Of a DNA stretch of 64,000 nt, positions 1 through 9,215 are shown in pieces. The position numbers and the translations under genes are program-made. The notes under the pieces were generated by a model that was not told the DNA's origin, ran no database searches, and saw nothing but the letters and a program-made list of their open reading frames with translations. The stretch's first letter is position 1; each line of letters starts with the position of its first letter. The stretch comes from JBOFWL01 sp051653605 (GTDB lineage Bacteria; Spirochaetota; Brevinematia; Brevinematales; Brevinemataceae): the NCBI GenBank assembly GCA_051653605.1, contig JBOFWL010000139.1, positions 226,093 to 290,092 on the forward strand, read 5' to 3'.

Positions 1-1247
1 GGGTATGTCCGCAAAATATTTTGGTAAATGGATATAGATTGAGGATATCTGCGTTGTTTGTAAGCTTGTTCAGCCTGTTTTATTAATGGAGCGGCTTTTC
101 GAGCATCTTCTTGAGCGAGGTAAGAACGATATGCGTTATAGAATACAAAGGCATCGGGTGTTTGCTCTTCGAGGGTTCGAAGCCTTGCTGTAATAGCAGG
201 GTTTCGGGGGTTATCGTTCACTAGGCGAGATATTTCTTCTATAATAAGGCGGAATCGAGCCATATCATCGTTATTTTGTTCTGCAGCGATTGTTATATTG
301 GTATTAATGACTATCGGGGTGAGTAAGTTGCTACTATTATTAGACAAACTAATATAATCGCGAATCAACGATACCAGAAACAGATCCGCAGCTTTTTTAA
401 CTTCTGGGGCTGGGCGGCTATATATATCTTCAATCTTTTCTAATTGAGCTTCGATATCGCTATAATTTTGAGAACGTAGCATTAATTCGATAGAGTTAAA
501 TAGAAAGGATACGCCACTATCATCATAAACATTTTGAATAATGGGGCTAGGTTGAACTTGAACTACTTCATTTTGTTCCTGTACTCGAAGACGTTCAGTC
601 AATACTTTGAGATCATTTTGAAGACGTAATTGTTCTGCTTGGCGTTGTTCTAACTCTTGATGAATTTCATTTTCAGCCTCGGCAATGCGACGATTTATTT
701 CTTGTTGCGATTGTTGCTGGAGCTGTTGAAGTTGTTGTTGATACTGATTCCTAATTTCTAGCTGTTCGGAAGCACTTTTGCCCTCTAGTTCTCGTTGAAT
801 TTGTTCTTCTAAAGCGCTTCGTTGTCTATCAAGTTCGGTGCTAACTTGCCCTTGAATATCAGAGCGTATTAAGGCGAGTTGTCCTTCTATTTCTGAAAGA
901 ATTTGTTGAGCTTGTTGGAGTAGGGCTTCTTTTGCTTGGAGTTCCTGTGCCTGTCGACGACTTTCTTGTTCAAGAAGAAGAATTTCTAAGCTTTGAATGC
1001 CTCCAGTACCTTCAGTCATTTTAATGCCTTGCTCTCTAAAAATACGGTAAACCGTGAAAACACCTAGAGATACGGCAAATATTAAAATAAGATTTAGTAA
1101 AACAACATATGTATAATTAAGGCGTGTTTTTTGGCGGGGAGTATAACTTTTTTTATCTACCCCAATTTCGGAGCTGATTTCAGCAAAAATTTCTTTAGGA
1201 TTTAAATCATCAATTTGGACTTGCATTTTAGGGCTTATATCAGACAT
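1..1247 (-). CDS. Single-pass membrane protein with long Gln-rich coiled coil (3' part cut by window edge)
   Basis: The reading frame begins with ATG at 1247 and stays open to base 1, so the C-terminus lies outside the window. The first 55 or so residues are cytoplasmic and polar. One membrane segment follows (about residues 47-70, ending FAVSLGVFTVYRIF). Then comes a long heptad-like stretch rich in Q, E, L and R (about 85-220), and a helical C-terminal part with a tetratricopeptide look near the window edge (QAEQAYKQRRYPQSISIYQN). I recognise no family. The start overlaps the stop of the upstream transporter gene (TAATG), so the two are translationally coupled. It could be an envelope or scaffold protein; function unknown. 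Confidence 0.75.
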   Translation of the reverse strand, partial: MSDISPKMQVQIDDLNPKEIFAEISSEIGVDKKSYTPRQKTRLNYTYVVLLNLILIFAVSLGVFTVYRIFREQGIKMTEGTGGIQSLEILLLEQESRRQAQELQAKEALLQQAQQILSEIEGQLALIRSDIQGQVSTELDRQRSALEEQIQRELEGKSASEQLEIRNQYQQQLQQLQQQSQQEINRRIAEAENEIHQELEQRQAEQLRLQNDLKVLTERLRVQEQNEVVQVQPSPIIQNVYDDSGVSFLFNSIELMLRSQNYSDIEAQLEKIEDIYSRPAPEVKKAADLFLVSLIRDYISLSNNSSNLLTPIVINTNITIAAEQNNDDMARFRLIIEEISRLVNDNPRNPAITARLRTLEEQTPDAFVFYNAYRSYLAQEDARKAAPLIKQAEQAYKQRRYPQSISIYQNILRTY

Positions 1248-2182
1248 TATCTTCCCTCGCCTTTTTGATCTCTTTGGTCGTGTTTAACACTTAATAACTC
1301 TTTGTGTTCTTTTATCGATTGCCATTCACTAAGGAGAATTCCTCCAAAGATAAAAATCATCCCTGCTAATCGAGATAGCCCGATCGATTCTCCTAAAATC
1401 GGAACGGCAAGGAGCACAGCAAAAAGTGGTTCTAAAGCCAGAATCAATGTTACTTTAATTACATTTTTAACTAATTTTTGTCCCATCGATTGTAGAGTGT
1501 AGCATAAAATAGAGCCTATTAACCCAAGATATAGGATAGATACGATGGATAAAGGCGTCCATACTTGTGGAAATGGCTCGTTAAATGCAAATCCAGAGGC
1601 AAATCCTATTAAGGAGCACACAATGCTTTGCACAACATTAAGTTCTACAGGATTACTTGTCTGAACAAATCGCGCAGTGATAATTAAATGAATAGCATAA
1701 GTTAGAGCGCAGAGTATCGTTAGAATGCTACCAGTATTCCATGTAAAATGAGCATTGCTATCTAAATTAAAAAAATATACACCAACAAAAGCACTGCTTA
1801 CGGCAATAATGTTCAAAATATTTAGTGATTTTCTATCAATAAAATGGCTTAAAATGGGAGTAAAAATCAACAGTGTCCCCGTGAGGAATGCACTTACGGA
1901 GCTATCTAAGGTTTTTAATCCAAATGTTTGCAGTGAAAAAGCAACAAAAAGAAGAGTGCCAAGCACAAGCCCATGTAGCCAAGTGTATTTTGGTATTTTA
2001 TGCCATTGTATAGAAAAAATAGTCACAATAATGAAAGAAAATCGAATACCTATCATATAGAAGGGTTGAATACCCTCTAAAAGTAAGGTTTTTTGAAATA
2101 TAAATGTACTTCCCCATAAAAAGGCGGCAGAATAAAGAAGAAAAGAGCCTTTCCGAGCTTGATTTACTTTCATGATACTCAT
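1247..2182 (-). CDS. EamA/DMT-superfamily transporter (RhaT/YdcZ-like permease)
   Basis: This 311-residue protein has about ten hydrophobic helices arranged as two five-helix repeats, as in the drug/metabolite transporter superfamily. Typical features are the early AAFLWGSTFIFQK segment, GTLLIFTPILSH in repeat one and the C-terminal ALEPLFAVLLAVPILGESIG motif. The family exports or imports small metabolites across the inner membrane; the substrate cannot be read from sequence. The ATG at 2182 follows an AGGA box 8 bases upstream. The stop overlaps the start of the coiled-coil membrane protein, so the two form an operon running off the window. Confidence 0.85.
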   Translation of the reverse strand: MSIMKVNQARKGSFLLYSAAFLWGSTFIFQKTLLLEGIQPFYMIGIRFSFIIVTIFSIQWHKIPKYTWLHGLVLGTLLFVAFSLQTFGLKTLDSSVSAFLTGTLLIFTPILSHFIDRKSLNILNIIAVSSAFVGVYFFNLDSNAHFTWNTGSILTILCALTYAIHLIITARFVQTSNPVELNVVQSIVCSLIGFASGFAFNEPFPQVWTPLSIVSILYLGLIGSILCYTLQSMGQKLVKNVIKVTLILALEPLFAVLLAVPILGESIGLSRLAGMIFIFGGILLSEWQSIKEHKELLSVKHDQRDQKGEGR

Positions 2183-2293
2183 AAAACAATCCTATTTATT
2201 TTGTAAAATAAAAAACGTATCTAAACTATGTTAACGGAATATTTCTAAACATATTAAGTATTAATTGTATTTTTTGATTCTTTTCCTGTATCC

Positions 2294-2323
2294 TTGACAC
2301 TTCAACGTTAATTGTATTATACT
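2294..2323 (+). promoter_or_regulatory. Sigma70-type promoter of the peptidase gene
   Basis: TTGACA at 2294-2299, an 18-base spacer and TATACT at 2318-2323. The ATG of the following gene starts at 2330, only 6 bases past the -10 box, so the mRNA should begin at or next to the start codon. No Shine-Dalgarno sequence fits in that space. Confidence 0.7.
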
Positions 2324-2329
2324 ACATCA

Positions 2330-5062
2330 ATGAAGAAGCTATTTATATTAATGTGTATATGTATAGGGAATATACTTCATGCACAATTTTACGTTTATCC
2401 ATTTTCAAGCCCTGTCTACACACTAAAACAGCTTGACACAAAGTACTTTCGCTTTATTTTTTCGGATGACTCTTACGAGGATGCCGTTAAGTTGGCGGTT
2501 AATGCCGATCAAGAGTACGAATCACTGCAAAAGATTTATGGTCCACTAAAGAATATCGTGGCACCTATTCGAGTGATAATTTCTCGTGAATATCAGCTTG
2601 TAAATGGCTTGGCATCGCCTGTTGGAGTGCCTGTTATACAAATTTATACAGCTTTTCCCGCAGTAGCAGATTCCACCATTGCAAACTTTGGCCCCGATTA
2701 TACTCGTACTATTTTTAGGCATGAATTAACCCACATCTTTACTATTTCTGTTAAGGCTAAAAAAACACCCCGATTTGACTATTTATTTGGAAATATATAT
2801 CATCCCAATTCTGTTTTTGCATCAACATCTCTTATTGAGGGCGTGGCCATTAATAGGGAGAGTGATGGAGGATATGGGCGTCTGCATGATCCTTACACCC
2901 TTCATCATTTACGAAGAGATCTATACACCAAAAAATCTCGATTACGTTCTCCTGCCCGAGTCTCTGGGGCGGATCTCAGTTTTGACACAGGACAACTTCC
3001 TTATGCATATGGTTCTTTATTTTATCAGTATTTAGCAACGAATTTCACTGCTAAATTTGATGTTCAACTTTGGGATAATCTGTCTCGATGGCAGTTATCG
3101 GCAAATGCAGTGGGGCGATCTGCAAAAGAGTCTCCTTCACAAAGAGCTCGAACGATAGCTTCTTTGTGGTCTGAATTTGAAAATTATCAAAAAGGTTTAA
3201 TACCAGATTTACAAGATTTACAGCCGTATTTACCTAATCGTAAGCGGCGCATTACCTCACTTGTGATGCGTGACGACACAATTTATTATTACGATTCTCG
3301 AAAAAGAGAGCTTCGTAGCATAAATACAAACACTGGTAAAGATAAATTAGTTCTATATGGGTCATCAACATGGGAAAGCGTTCACGTTTCTCCCGATCAG
3401 AAGATGATTTTAGTATCTGGGACAGTTTTTAAGAAGAGAATAGCAAAAGTTTTTGTAGCTATCCTCGATATTAAAACTGGAATTCCTTTGAAGCCAATAT
3501 TTTATGGTTTGAAAGAGGCCTCATTTGCTCCAAATGCTACAAAGCAAAATCCAACATTTACTGCAATAAGAGTTAGTACCGTAAGCCCAATGAAACTGGT
3601 TTACTATGATAAAGGGGTTGAAAGTGTTCTTATAAATGGCACTGATAATTTTCATTTTAGTACGCCAAAAGTATTTCAAAATTACATCTATACCTTGGCA
3701 TCTATTAATGGTGAAAGAAAACTTACACGTGTGCGTATGGATGGAACAATTATCGAATCCTTCTCGCATTCATCAGTAAATTACCCCCGATTCTTAACAG
3801 ATTCTCCAGAAGGTATTAGTTTTGCTTATACAGAATCAAAAATTGGCTTGTATAAAGTGGCGTTATTCCGCGGCCAAAGTATCATGTTGCTTACTAATAA
3901 CGTTCGAGGGGAGATGTTGCATACAGCCTTCGATGACCAGCAAGTCTATGTGCATGGCTCATTTGGAGATAATGATAATATTTCTCGACTACCAACTCTT
4001 CAAGGCAGGGAGATTGTCTTGCCATTCAAGGCATTGCCAGCATCTGTAATGACGCCAGCCAATATTGATAGCATTGATTTAAAATATCTTCCTCAACGAT
4101 ACAAGCAAGTAGTAGATCTTTTACCCTATTTTTGGATACCCTACGCAGACTTTACTGAGGCGGGGATTCAAACAATTCTTTTTGACCCAATAGGTGCCAA
4201 TACAATTACCTTTATTCTTGGATTTAATTATTTCCAAGGGGTGCCACAATTTCAATTTAATTGGACGCATTCTTCACTGCCAGTGGATTTATTTCTTAAT
4301 ATTCGGAATATTTATTTCCAGCAGGTGAATACTCCCAACCATGCTATAGTTATAAGTACAGGGGTTCAAATACCGTTTAATACTGCATTTTTAGGGTCGG
4401 GGTCATTTACAACACGTTTGAGTTGGCAGGGGAGATTTATAGGGCCTGCAGACGAACACCCTTATTTGTGGACAAATCTTGCTATTCAACAGCTTATAGT
4501 TGATGGATCTTTTAGATGGAATCATGTAATTTCAGAAGGTTCTCCCTCATTTGAACGCTCTATATACTTTAATTTACGTGCAGCAATTAATACATTTAAT
4601 GTTGATTTATGGAGAGTAGAGTCCTCTATTCAATTTTCGCCCCCTGTTGTGCCCATATTCTTTAATTTCTATGGGGTCTATGATTTAGGAGGAGTAGTTC
4701 CTTCTGGGTCCTCATCTTTAGGAACTTCTATTATTCCTACTTGGGTTGAATATTCTCATCTTACTCGCCCATCAGATCAAGCTTTCTTCACCTCGATAGA
4801 TCTACTCACCATTCCTGGAGAGATAAATCAAGGTATTGAAATGGGAGAGATATTCTTACAAAGTATTAATGTTTTTACAGGCTACCGTGGGGGATGGTGG
4901 AGTTCCTATGGCTATCTGCAATCAATCTATCTTCGTTTGGATATCAATCTTTCTGTCATTTATGGAAAACTAGCACTTAATTTTTCTCAATATTTTGCTT
5001 ACGCCATATCAGAGAATAGTTTCTCCTATTCTTTTACTATTAATACAGAATTCCCCTTTTAA
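2330..5062 (+). CDS. Exported gluzincin (peptidase MA-like) metallopeptidase with C-terminal beta-barrel-like half
   Basis: A 910-residue exported protein. Residues 1-18 are a signal peptide (MKKLFILMCICIGNILHAQ). The zinc site HELTH is at 131-135, and LIEGVA about 35 residues later supplies the third ligand (E170), as in the peptidase MA/gluzincin clan. Residues 300-590 contain repeating beta strands of beta-propeller type. The last 300 residues are aromatic-rich alternating strands ending in FPF, as in outer-membrane barrels. I infer a surface or periplasmic protease anchored in the outer membrane. The upstream in-frame TTG at 2312 lies inside the promoter, so ATG 2330 is the start. It heads a possible operon with nadV (16-base gap). 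Confidence 0.8.
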   Translation: MKKLFILMCICIGNILHAQFYVYPFSSPVYTLKQLDTKYFRFIFSDDSYEDAVKLAVNADQEYESLQKIYGPLKNIVAPIRVIISREYQLVNGLASPVGVPVIQIYTAFPAVADSTIANFGPDYTRTIFRHELTHIFTISVKAKKTPRFDYLFGNIYHPNSVFASTSLIEGVAINRESDGGYGRLHDPYTLHHLRRDLYTKKSRLRSPARVSGADLSFDTGQLPYAYGSLFYQYLATNFTAKFDVQLWDNLSRWQLSANAVGRSAKESPSQRARTIASLWSEFENYQKGLIPDLQDLQPYLPNRKRRITSLVMRDDTIYYYDSRKRELRSINTNTGKDKLVLYGSSTWESVHVSPDQKMILVSGTVFKKRIAKVFVAILDIKTGIPLKPIFYGLKEASFAPNATKQNPTFTAIRVSTVSPMKLVYYDKGVESVLINGTDNFHFSTPKVFQNYIYTLASINGERKLTRVRMDGTIIESFSHSSVNYPRFLTDSPEGISFAYTESKIGLYKVALFRGQSIMLLTNNVRGEMLHTAFDDQQVYVHGSFGDNDNISRLPTLQGREIVLPFKALPASVMTPANIDSIDLKYLPQRYKQVVDLLPYFWIPYADFTEAGIQTILFDPIGANTITFILGFNYFQGVPQFQFNWTHSSLPVDLFLNIRNIYFQQVNTPNHAIVISTGVQIPFNTAFLGSGSFTTRLSWQGRFIGPADEHPYLWTNLAIQQLIVDGSFRWNHVISEGSPSFERSIYFNLRAAINTFNVDLWRVESSIQFSPPVVPIFFNFYGVYDLGGVVPSGSSSLGTSIIPTWVEYSHLTRPSDQAFFTSIDLLTIPGEINQGIEMGEIFLQSINVFTGYRGGWWSSYGYLQSIYLRLDINLSVIYGKLALNFSQYFAYAISENSFSYSFTINTEFPF

Positions 5063-5078
5063 GAGTAAGAGGTTTTGC

Positions 5079-6494
5079 ATGTCAGATATTCTTCATTCTG
5101 TTAATATTTTATCAGCTTTTGCTACGGATGCCTATAAGGTGAGTCATTATTTTCAAATGCCACCCCATTCAGAGGCATCTCGCTTATATTTGGCGCCACG
5201 AAAACCTTATACTACCGATATTACAGAATATACAATTTTTGGTATTCGATATTTTATTGAAAAATACCTCCGAAAGCCGCTTACAATAGAAGATATTCAA
5301 CGTTGTAAAAATCTGATGAAGTCTTTTAATATTGGAGCTACTCCTTATCCTTTTCCGGAAAAGGGTTTAAATAAAATTGTTTCTCATTATGGGGGGTATT
5401 TGCCCCTTACTATTACAGGGGTTCGAGAAGGGCACCTTTTAAGAGATTATAATCTTCCCTTAGTTGTTGTTGGATGCGATGATCCCGACCTCGTTTGGCT
5501 TCCTGGTTTTATAGAGACGGCGTTTCAGCGGAGTATTTGGTATCCATCAACGGTTGCAACTATTTCAAAGGCGGTTCGGAGCTTTCTCTTTAATTCTTTT
5601 AAAGAAAGCGTCGACGAAAATAATTTTTCAGTTCTAGATTATAAACTTCATGATTTTGGTGCTCGTGGTGCTACTTCTGGAGAAAGTGCTGCTTTGGGTG
5701 GCTTGGCTCACTTACTCAATTTTAATGGGACAGATACAATGGAGGCGGTGTTTTTAGGGCATACACTCTACGGTTCCTCTGTTGCCGACCTTGCTGCCTC
5801 AATTCCTGCTGCCGAGCATAGTACGGTTACCTCTTGGGGAGGTGATATTCAGGCAGAGAAAGAGGCCTTACTCAATCTTATCGAGCATTGTCATGTTCAT
5901 GGAGATAAAATGTTCTCTTTTGTCTCCGATTCATACGATTTCTATCAATTTGTGGACACTGTTTGGGGTGATCCTAAAATCATCAACCTTATTAATAATT
6001 ATAAGTTGCAGCCTGTAGTGCGCCCCGATTCTGGAGACCCTATCGAGGTAGTTCTTTACGCGTTAAATTCTTTGGCAAAAACATGGGGTTATACCATTAA
6101 TAAGAAAGGATATAAGGTTTTAAATACAATTCGTATTATTCAGGGAGATGGAATGACAATTCCTCGTATTACAAGCCTTGTGAATGCAATGTTAGATCAA
6201 AAATTCAGTTCAGAAAATGTATCTTTTGGCATGGGCGGAGGCCTTCTCCAAAAATTTGATCGAGACTCAATGAGCTGGTCGATGAAGATGTATAAAATAA
6301 AGGTTGCTGGACAATGGAGAGACGTGCGTAAAAAGCCTGTCACGCAGGACAGTAAGATTGCGTATAATCCTGCGAATATTGTTGATGATAGTGATTGGGT
6401 TGTCCATTACGAGCTTAAAAACGGAAGTCCTCAAGTTTACACCGAAGATTTTATTACGATTAAAAACCGTGTTCGAAGCAGTACAATTCTTTAA
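5079..6494 (+). CDS. nadV: Nicotinamide phosphoribosyltransferase (NAMPT/NadV family)
   Basis: It should make NMN from nicotinamide and PRPP in a one-step NAD salvage route in the cytoplasm. The 471-residue length and motifs follow NAMPT rather than PncB: ATDAYKVSHYFQMPPHSE near the N-terminus, YTIFGIRYFIEKYL, LHDFGARGATSGESAALGG, SIPAAEHSTVTSWG, VVRPDSGDP and QGDGM. ATG 5079 has an AAGAGG box 6 bases upstream; an in-frame ATG at 4995 lies inside the previous gene and is not used. Presence of nadV suggests that host or medium nicotinamide is used directly without deamidation. Confidence 0.9.
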   Translation: MSDILHSVNILSAFATDAYKVSHYFQMPPHSEASRLYLAPRKPYTTDITEYTIFGIRYFIEKYLRKPLTIEDIQRCKNLMKSFNIGATPYPFPEKGLNKIVSHYGGYLPLTITGVREGHLLRDYNLPLVVVGCDDPDLVWLPGFIETAFQRSIWYPSTVATISKAVRSFLFNSFKESVDENNFSVLDYKLHDFGARGATSGESAALGGLAHLLNFNGTDTMEAVFLGHTLYGSSVADLAASIPAAEHSTVTSWGGDIQAEKEALLNLIEHCHVHGDKMFSFVSDSYDFYQFVDTVWGDPKIINLINNYKLQPVVRPDSGDPIEVVLYALNSLAKTWGYTINKKGYKVLNTIRIIQGDGMTIPRITSLVNAMLDQKFSSENVSFGMGGGLLQKFDRDSMSWSMKMYKIKVAGQWRDVRKKPVTQDSKIAYNPANIVDDSDWVVHYELKNGSPQVYTEDFITIKNRVRSSTIL

Positions 6495-6522
6495 AATAAT
6501 ACACTAGTTTTGAGAGGTTGAT

Positions 6523-6906
6523 ATGAAAAAACAAATTCGCACCGAAAATGCTCCTAAAGCGATTGGCCCGTATTCTCAAGCGATAGAAATGCAAGGCTGG
6601 GTATTCGTTTCAGGGCAGATACCCGTTGATCCTAAAACAGGGCAAATATCCTCTGAAGTTGCCGATCAAGCTAAACAGGCACTATCAAACATCAAAGCTA
6701 TCTTAGAAGAAGCAGGATGCTCTATGAATGATGTTGTTCGTTGTGGGATATTCCTCAGTAATATGGACGATTTTTCTACAATTAACGCCGAATATGAACG
6801 CTTTTTCTCAGAACCCTACCCAGCAAGAGCTACTGTTGAAGTTCGACGTCTCCCTAAAGATGTGCTTGTTGAGATCGATGCAATTGCTTGTAAAACAATG
6901 AAATAA
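6523..6906 (+). CDS. ridA: RidA family enamine/imine deaminase
   Basis: A 127-residue protein of the YjgF/YER057c/UK114 family, which hydrolyses reactive 2-aminoacrylate and related enamines made by PLP enzymes. Diagnostic segments are NAPKAIGPYSQAIE at the N-terminus, GWVFVSGQIPVDP, the middle ALSNIKAILEEAGCSMNDVV, and the C-terminal PARATVEVRRLPKDVLVEIDAIA with the arginine that binds the substrate carboxylate. A GAGAGG box precedes the ATG. It sits between nadV and the PLP enzyme LysA, a sensible neighbour for an enamine-quenching protein. Confidence 0.95.
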   Translation: MKKQIRTENAPKAIGPYSQAIEMQGWVFVSGQIPVDPKTGQISSEVADQAKQALSNIKAILEEAGCSMNDVVRCGIFLSNMDDFSTINAEYERFFSEPYPARATVEVRRLPKDVLVEIDAIACKTMK

Positions 6907-7002
6907 ATAAAAACATCTAGCTTTTTCTTACTGGTTGATCGTAGAATTTTTTCATTCTCATTATCTTTAATATGAAAATACATTTTGACTAAGGTGGATT
7001 TT

Positions 7003-8244
7003 GTGCATACAATACAAAACAATCAACTTTTCTGTGAAAACCTCTCCCTTGAGAGTATTGCCCAACAATATGGCACGCCTCTCTATGTTTATTCTCTAAA
7101 AAAATTAAATGACAACATAAAAAAAATCAAAGATGTGTTCGATGCAACTTGCCCAAAAGGTTTGGTTTGCTATGCAGTTAAAGCAAATAGCCATCGAGCT
7201 ATCCTTAATCATTTTTCATCGTGTGGCATGGGCTTTGATATTGTCTCAAATGGAGAGATGCAGAAAGTTATTGATGTGCAAGGGCACCTTAGAAATGTTG
7301 TCTATTCTGGGAGCGCTAAAACTCCTGATGAAATTAAAATTGCTATCGAAAATGATATTTTCATGTTGAATGCAGAATCTTTATGGGAAGTTGAACAAGC
7401 TTCTATGGCAGCACAATTGTTGAATAAAACAGCTCACATTGCCCTTCGAGTTAATCCTTACGTCGACCCTCAAACACACAAGAATATTTCTACAGGCGTG
7501 AAGGGAGCAAAATTTGGAATCCCAAAGGATGATATTATTGAGGTAGCGCAGGCTGTATCTCGATTAAAAAACGTTAAATTGATAGGGCTTTCTTGCCATA
7601 TTGGATCGATGGTAGCTAGCATACAACCTTTTCTAAACATGTTAGAAGTTGTTGAAAAGCTCGCTGCAACCCTTAAAAAAGATCATGATTCTCTAAAATA
7701 TGTAGATTTGGGTGGAGGATTTCCTATCACCTATATTGATGAGCAAGAAATTGACTATCATCAATTGTTTACGGCGTATAATAAAGCTCTAGAGCCATTG
7801 GGGCTTATTCCCATTATTGAGCCAGGACGCTCTCTTGTGGGTAATGTGGGGGCTTTGATTGCACAGGTCGTTCATATAAAAGAAAGCGCAGGGGTGATGT
7901 TTGCCTTTCTTAATGCAGGATTTACCGAACTCATTCGCCCAGCACTATATCAAGCTGCTCACCGTATTATTCCGCTTTCTCCCAAAGGAAAATTACAGCA
8001 TTATCAGGTTGTCGGCCCTATTTGTGAGTCTACAGACCTATTTTCCGAAGATTGCCCCCTCGAAATTCAAGATGGCTCTTATGTTCTGCTTGAAAATGCG
8101 GGTGCCTATGCAGCATGTATGGCTTCTAACTATAATATGCGTCCTAGAGTGGCAGAAGTTCTTGTTGATGGTAGTAAATCTATCGTTTTAACACCACGCC
8201 AAGAGCTAAAATCTCTTTGGCAGAACGAAATTCAGTCATTTTAG
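7003..8244 (+). CDS. lysA: Diaminopimelate decarboxylase
   Basis: A PLP-dependent fold-III decarboxylase that makes L-lysine from meso-diaminopimelate in the cytoplasm. With the start used here it is 413 residues long. YAVKANSH carries the Schiff-base lysine K60; LSCHIGSMV, DLGGGFPITY and EPGRSLVGNVG bind PLP phosphate; ICESTDLFSED and the ENAGAYAA segment complete the substrate site. The frame is open from a TTG at 6985, but an AAGGTGG ribosome site at 6991-6997 lies 5 bases before GTG 7003, which I take as the start. The stop overlaps the stop of the convergent oppF by two bases. Ornithine decarboxylase of the same fold is less likely given the CESTD motif. Confidence 0.9.
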   Translation: MHTIQNNQLFCENLSLESIAQQYGTPLYVYSLKKLNDNIKKIKDVFDATCPKGLVCYAVKANSHRAILNHFSSCGMGFDIVSNGEMQKVIDVQGHLRNVVYSGSAKTPDEIKIAIENDIFMLNAESLWEVEQASMAAQLLNKTAHIALRVNPYVDPQTHKNISTGVKGAKFGIPKDDIIEVAQAVSRLKNVKLIGLSCHIGSMVASIQPFLNMLEVVEKLAATLKKDHDSLKYVDLGGGFPITYIDEQEIDYHQLFTAYNKALEPLGLIPIIEPGRSLVGNVGALIAQVVHIKESAGVMFAFLNAGFTELIRPALYQAAHRIIPLSPKGKLQHYQVVGPICESTDLFSEDCPLEIQDGSYVLLENAGAYAACMASNYNMRPRVAEVLVDGSKSIVLTPRQELKSLWQNEIQSF

Positions 8245-9215
8245 TCGGTAAAAAAACAAGCAACGGAATGATTCTGGTGATTTTCTATCAAGTTTGGAGC
8301 GGATTTTAAGCAGATGTCTTGACGTTTTGAGCAAATAGACACATAGGGGCAGGCATCTTCGGGGATTGTTTCGAGGGATGATTCCAGAGGCGAAACGCTA
8401 GAGGCTTTGTGTAGCTTTTTTTGGCGTATCAATGGCGCTGAATCTAAAAATTTCTGAGTATAGGGATGCTTTGGGCTTGAAAAAATACTCTTAGCCGAGG
8501 CAGCCTCTACAATTTTTCCTCCATACATTACAAGAACTCTATCAGCGAAGTTGTTGATAATGCTAAGATCATGTGTGATAAATAGATAGGATATTCCACG
8601 TTCTTGTTGAATATTTTTAAGTAACTGAATAATCTGAGCTTTTATTGAAACGTCTAAAGCGGAAACTGCCTCATCAGCGATAAGTAACTTTGGATTTAAT
8701 GCTAATGCTCGAGCAATACCAATTCGTTGGCGTTGCCCTCCAGAAAATTGATGAGGATAAAGCTTAAGATGGCTTTCTTCAAGCCCGCAAAGTTCTAAAG
8801 TGTCTATAATATGTTTGTAGAACATTTTATTTGCTGAGGGGAAGATTTTATGAGCAAGAAGCGCCTCTCCAATTAATTCCCCAACACTCATTCTTGGATT
8901 TAAAGACGAATAAGGGTCTTGAAAAACCATTTGTATTTCTTTTCGAAAAGGGATCATTTTTTTAGAGTTTAGGCTAGAAAGATCCACATGATTATAAATA
9001 ATTTCCCCAGAATAAATGGGAATCAATCGCAGAATAGCTCGACCTAAACTTGTTTTCCCCGATCCAGACTCTCCAACTAACGCAACAGTTTCGCCCTCTT
9101 TGATGTCAAAGGAAACATTATCCACAGCTTTATTGAATTTTTGAGATTTTTTTGAGATCCAAGATGTCTTGATCGGATAATAAACACATAAATTTTTAAT
9201 TTCTAAAAGGCTCAT
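8241..9215 (-). CDS. oppF: Oligopeptide/dipeptide ABC transporter ATPase (OppF/DppF type)
   Basis: A 324-residue ABC ATPase. Walker A is GESGSGKTS, the signature is FSGGQRQRIGIA and Walker B is LLIADEAVSALD. The C-terminal peptide-transporter extension carries spaced cysteines (CPYVSICSKRQDIC and a later ACFF), as in OppD/OppF proteins. It pairs with OppD to energise import through OppBC. Start ATG overlaps the oppD stop (ATGA), with AGGAG 8 bases upstream. It is the last gene of the five-gene operon 13666-8241. Confidence 0.9.
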   Translation of the reverse strand: MSLLEIKNLCVYYPIKTSWISKKSQKFNKAVDNVSFDIKEGETVALVGESGSGKTSLGRAILRLIPIYSGEIIYNHVDLSSLNSKKMIPFRKEIQMVFQDPYSSLNPRMSVGELIGEALLAHKIFPSANKMFYKHIIDTLELCGLEESHLKLYPHQFSGGQRQRIGIARALALNPKLLIADEAVSALDVSIKAQIIQLLKNIQQERGISYLFITHDLSIINNFADRVLVMYGGKIVEAASAKSIFSSPKHPYTQKFLDSAPLIRQKKLHKASSVSPLESSLETIPEDACPYVSICSKRQDICLKSAPNLIENHQNHSVACFFTD

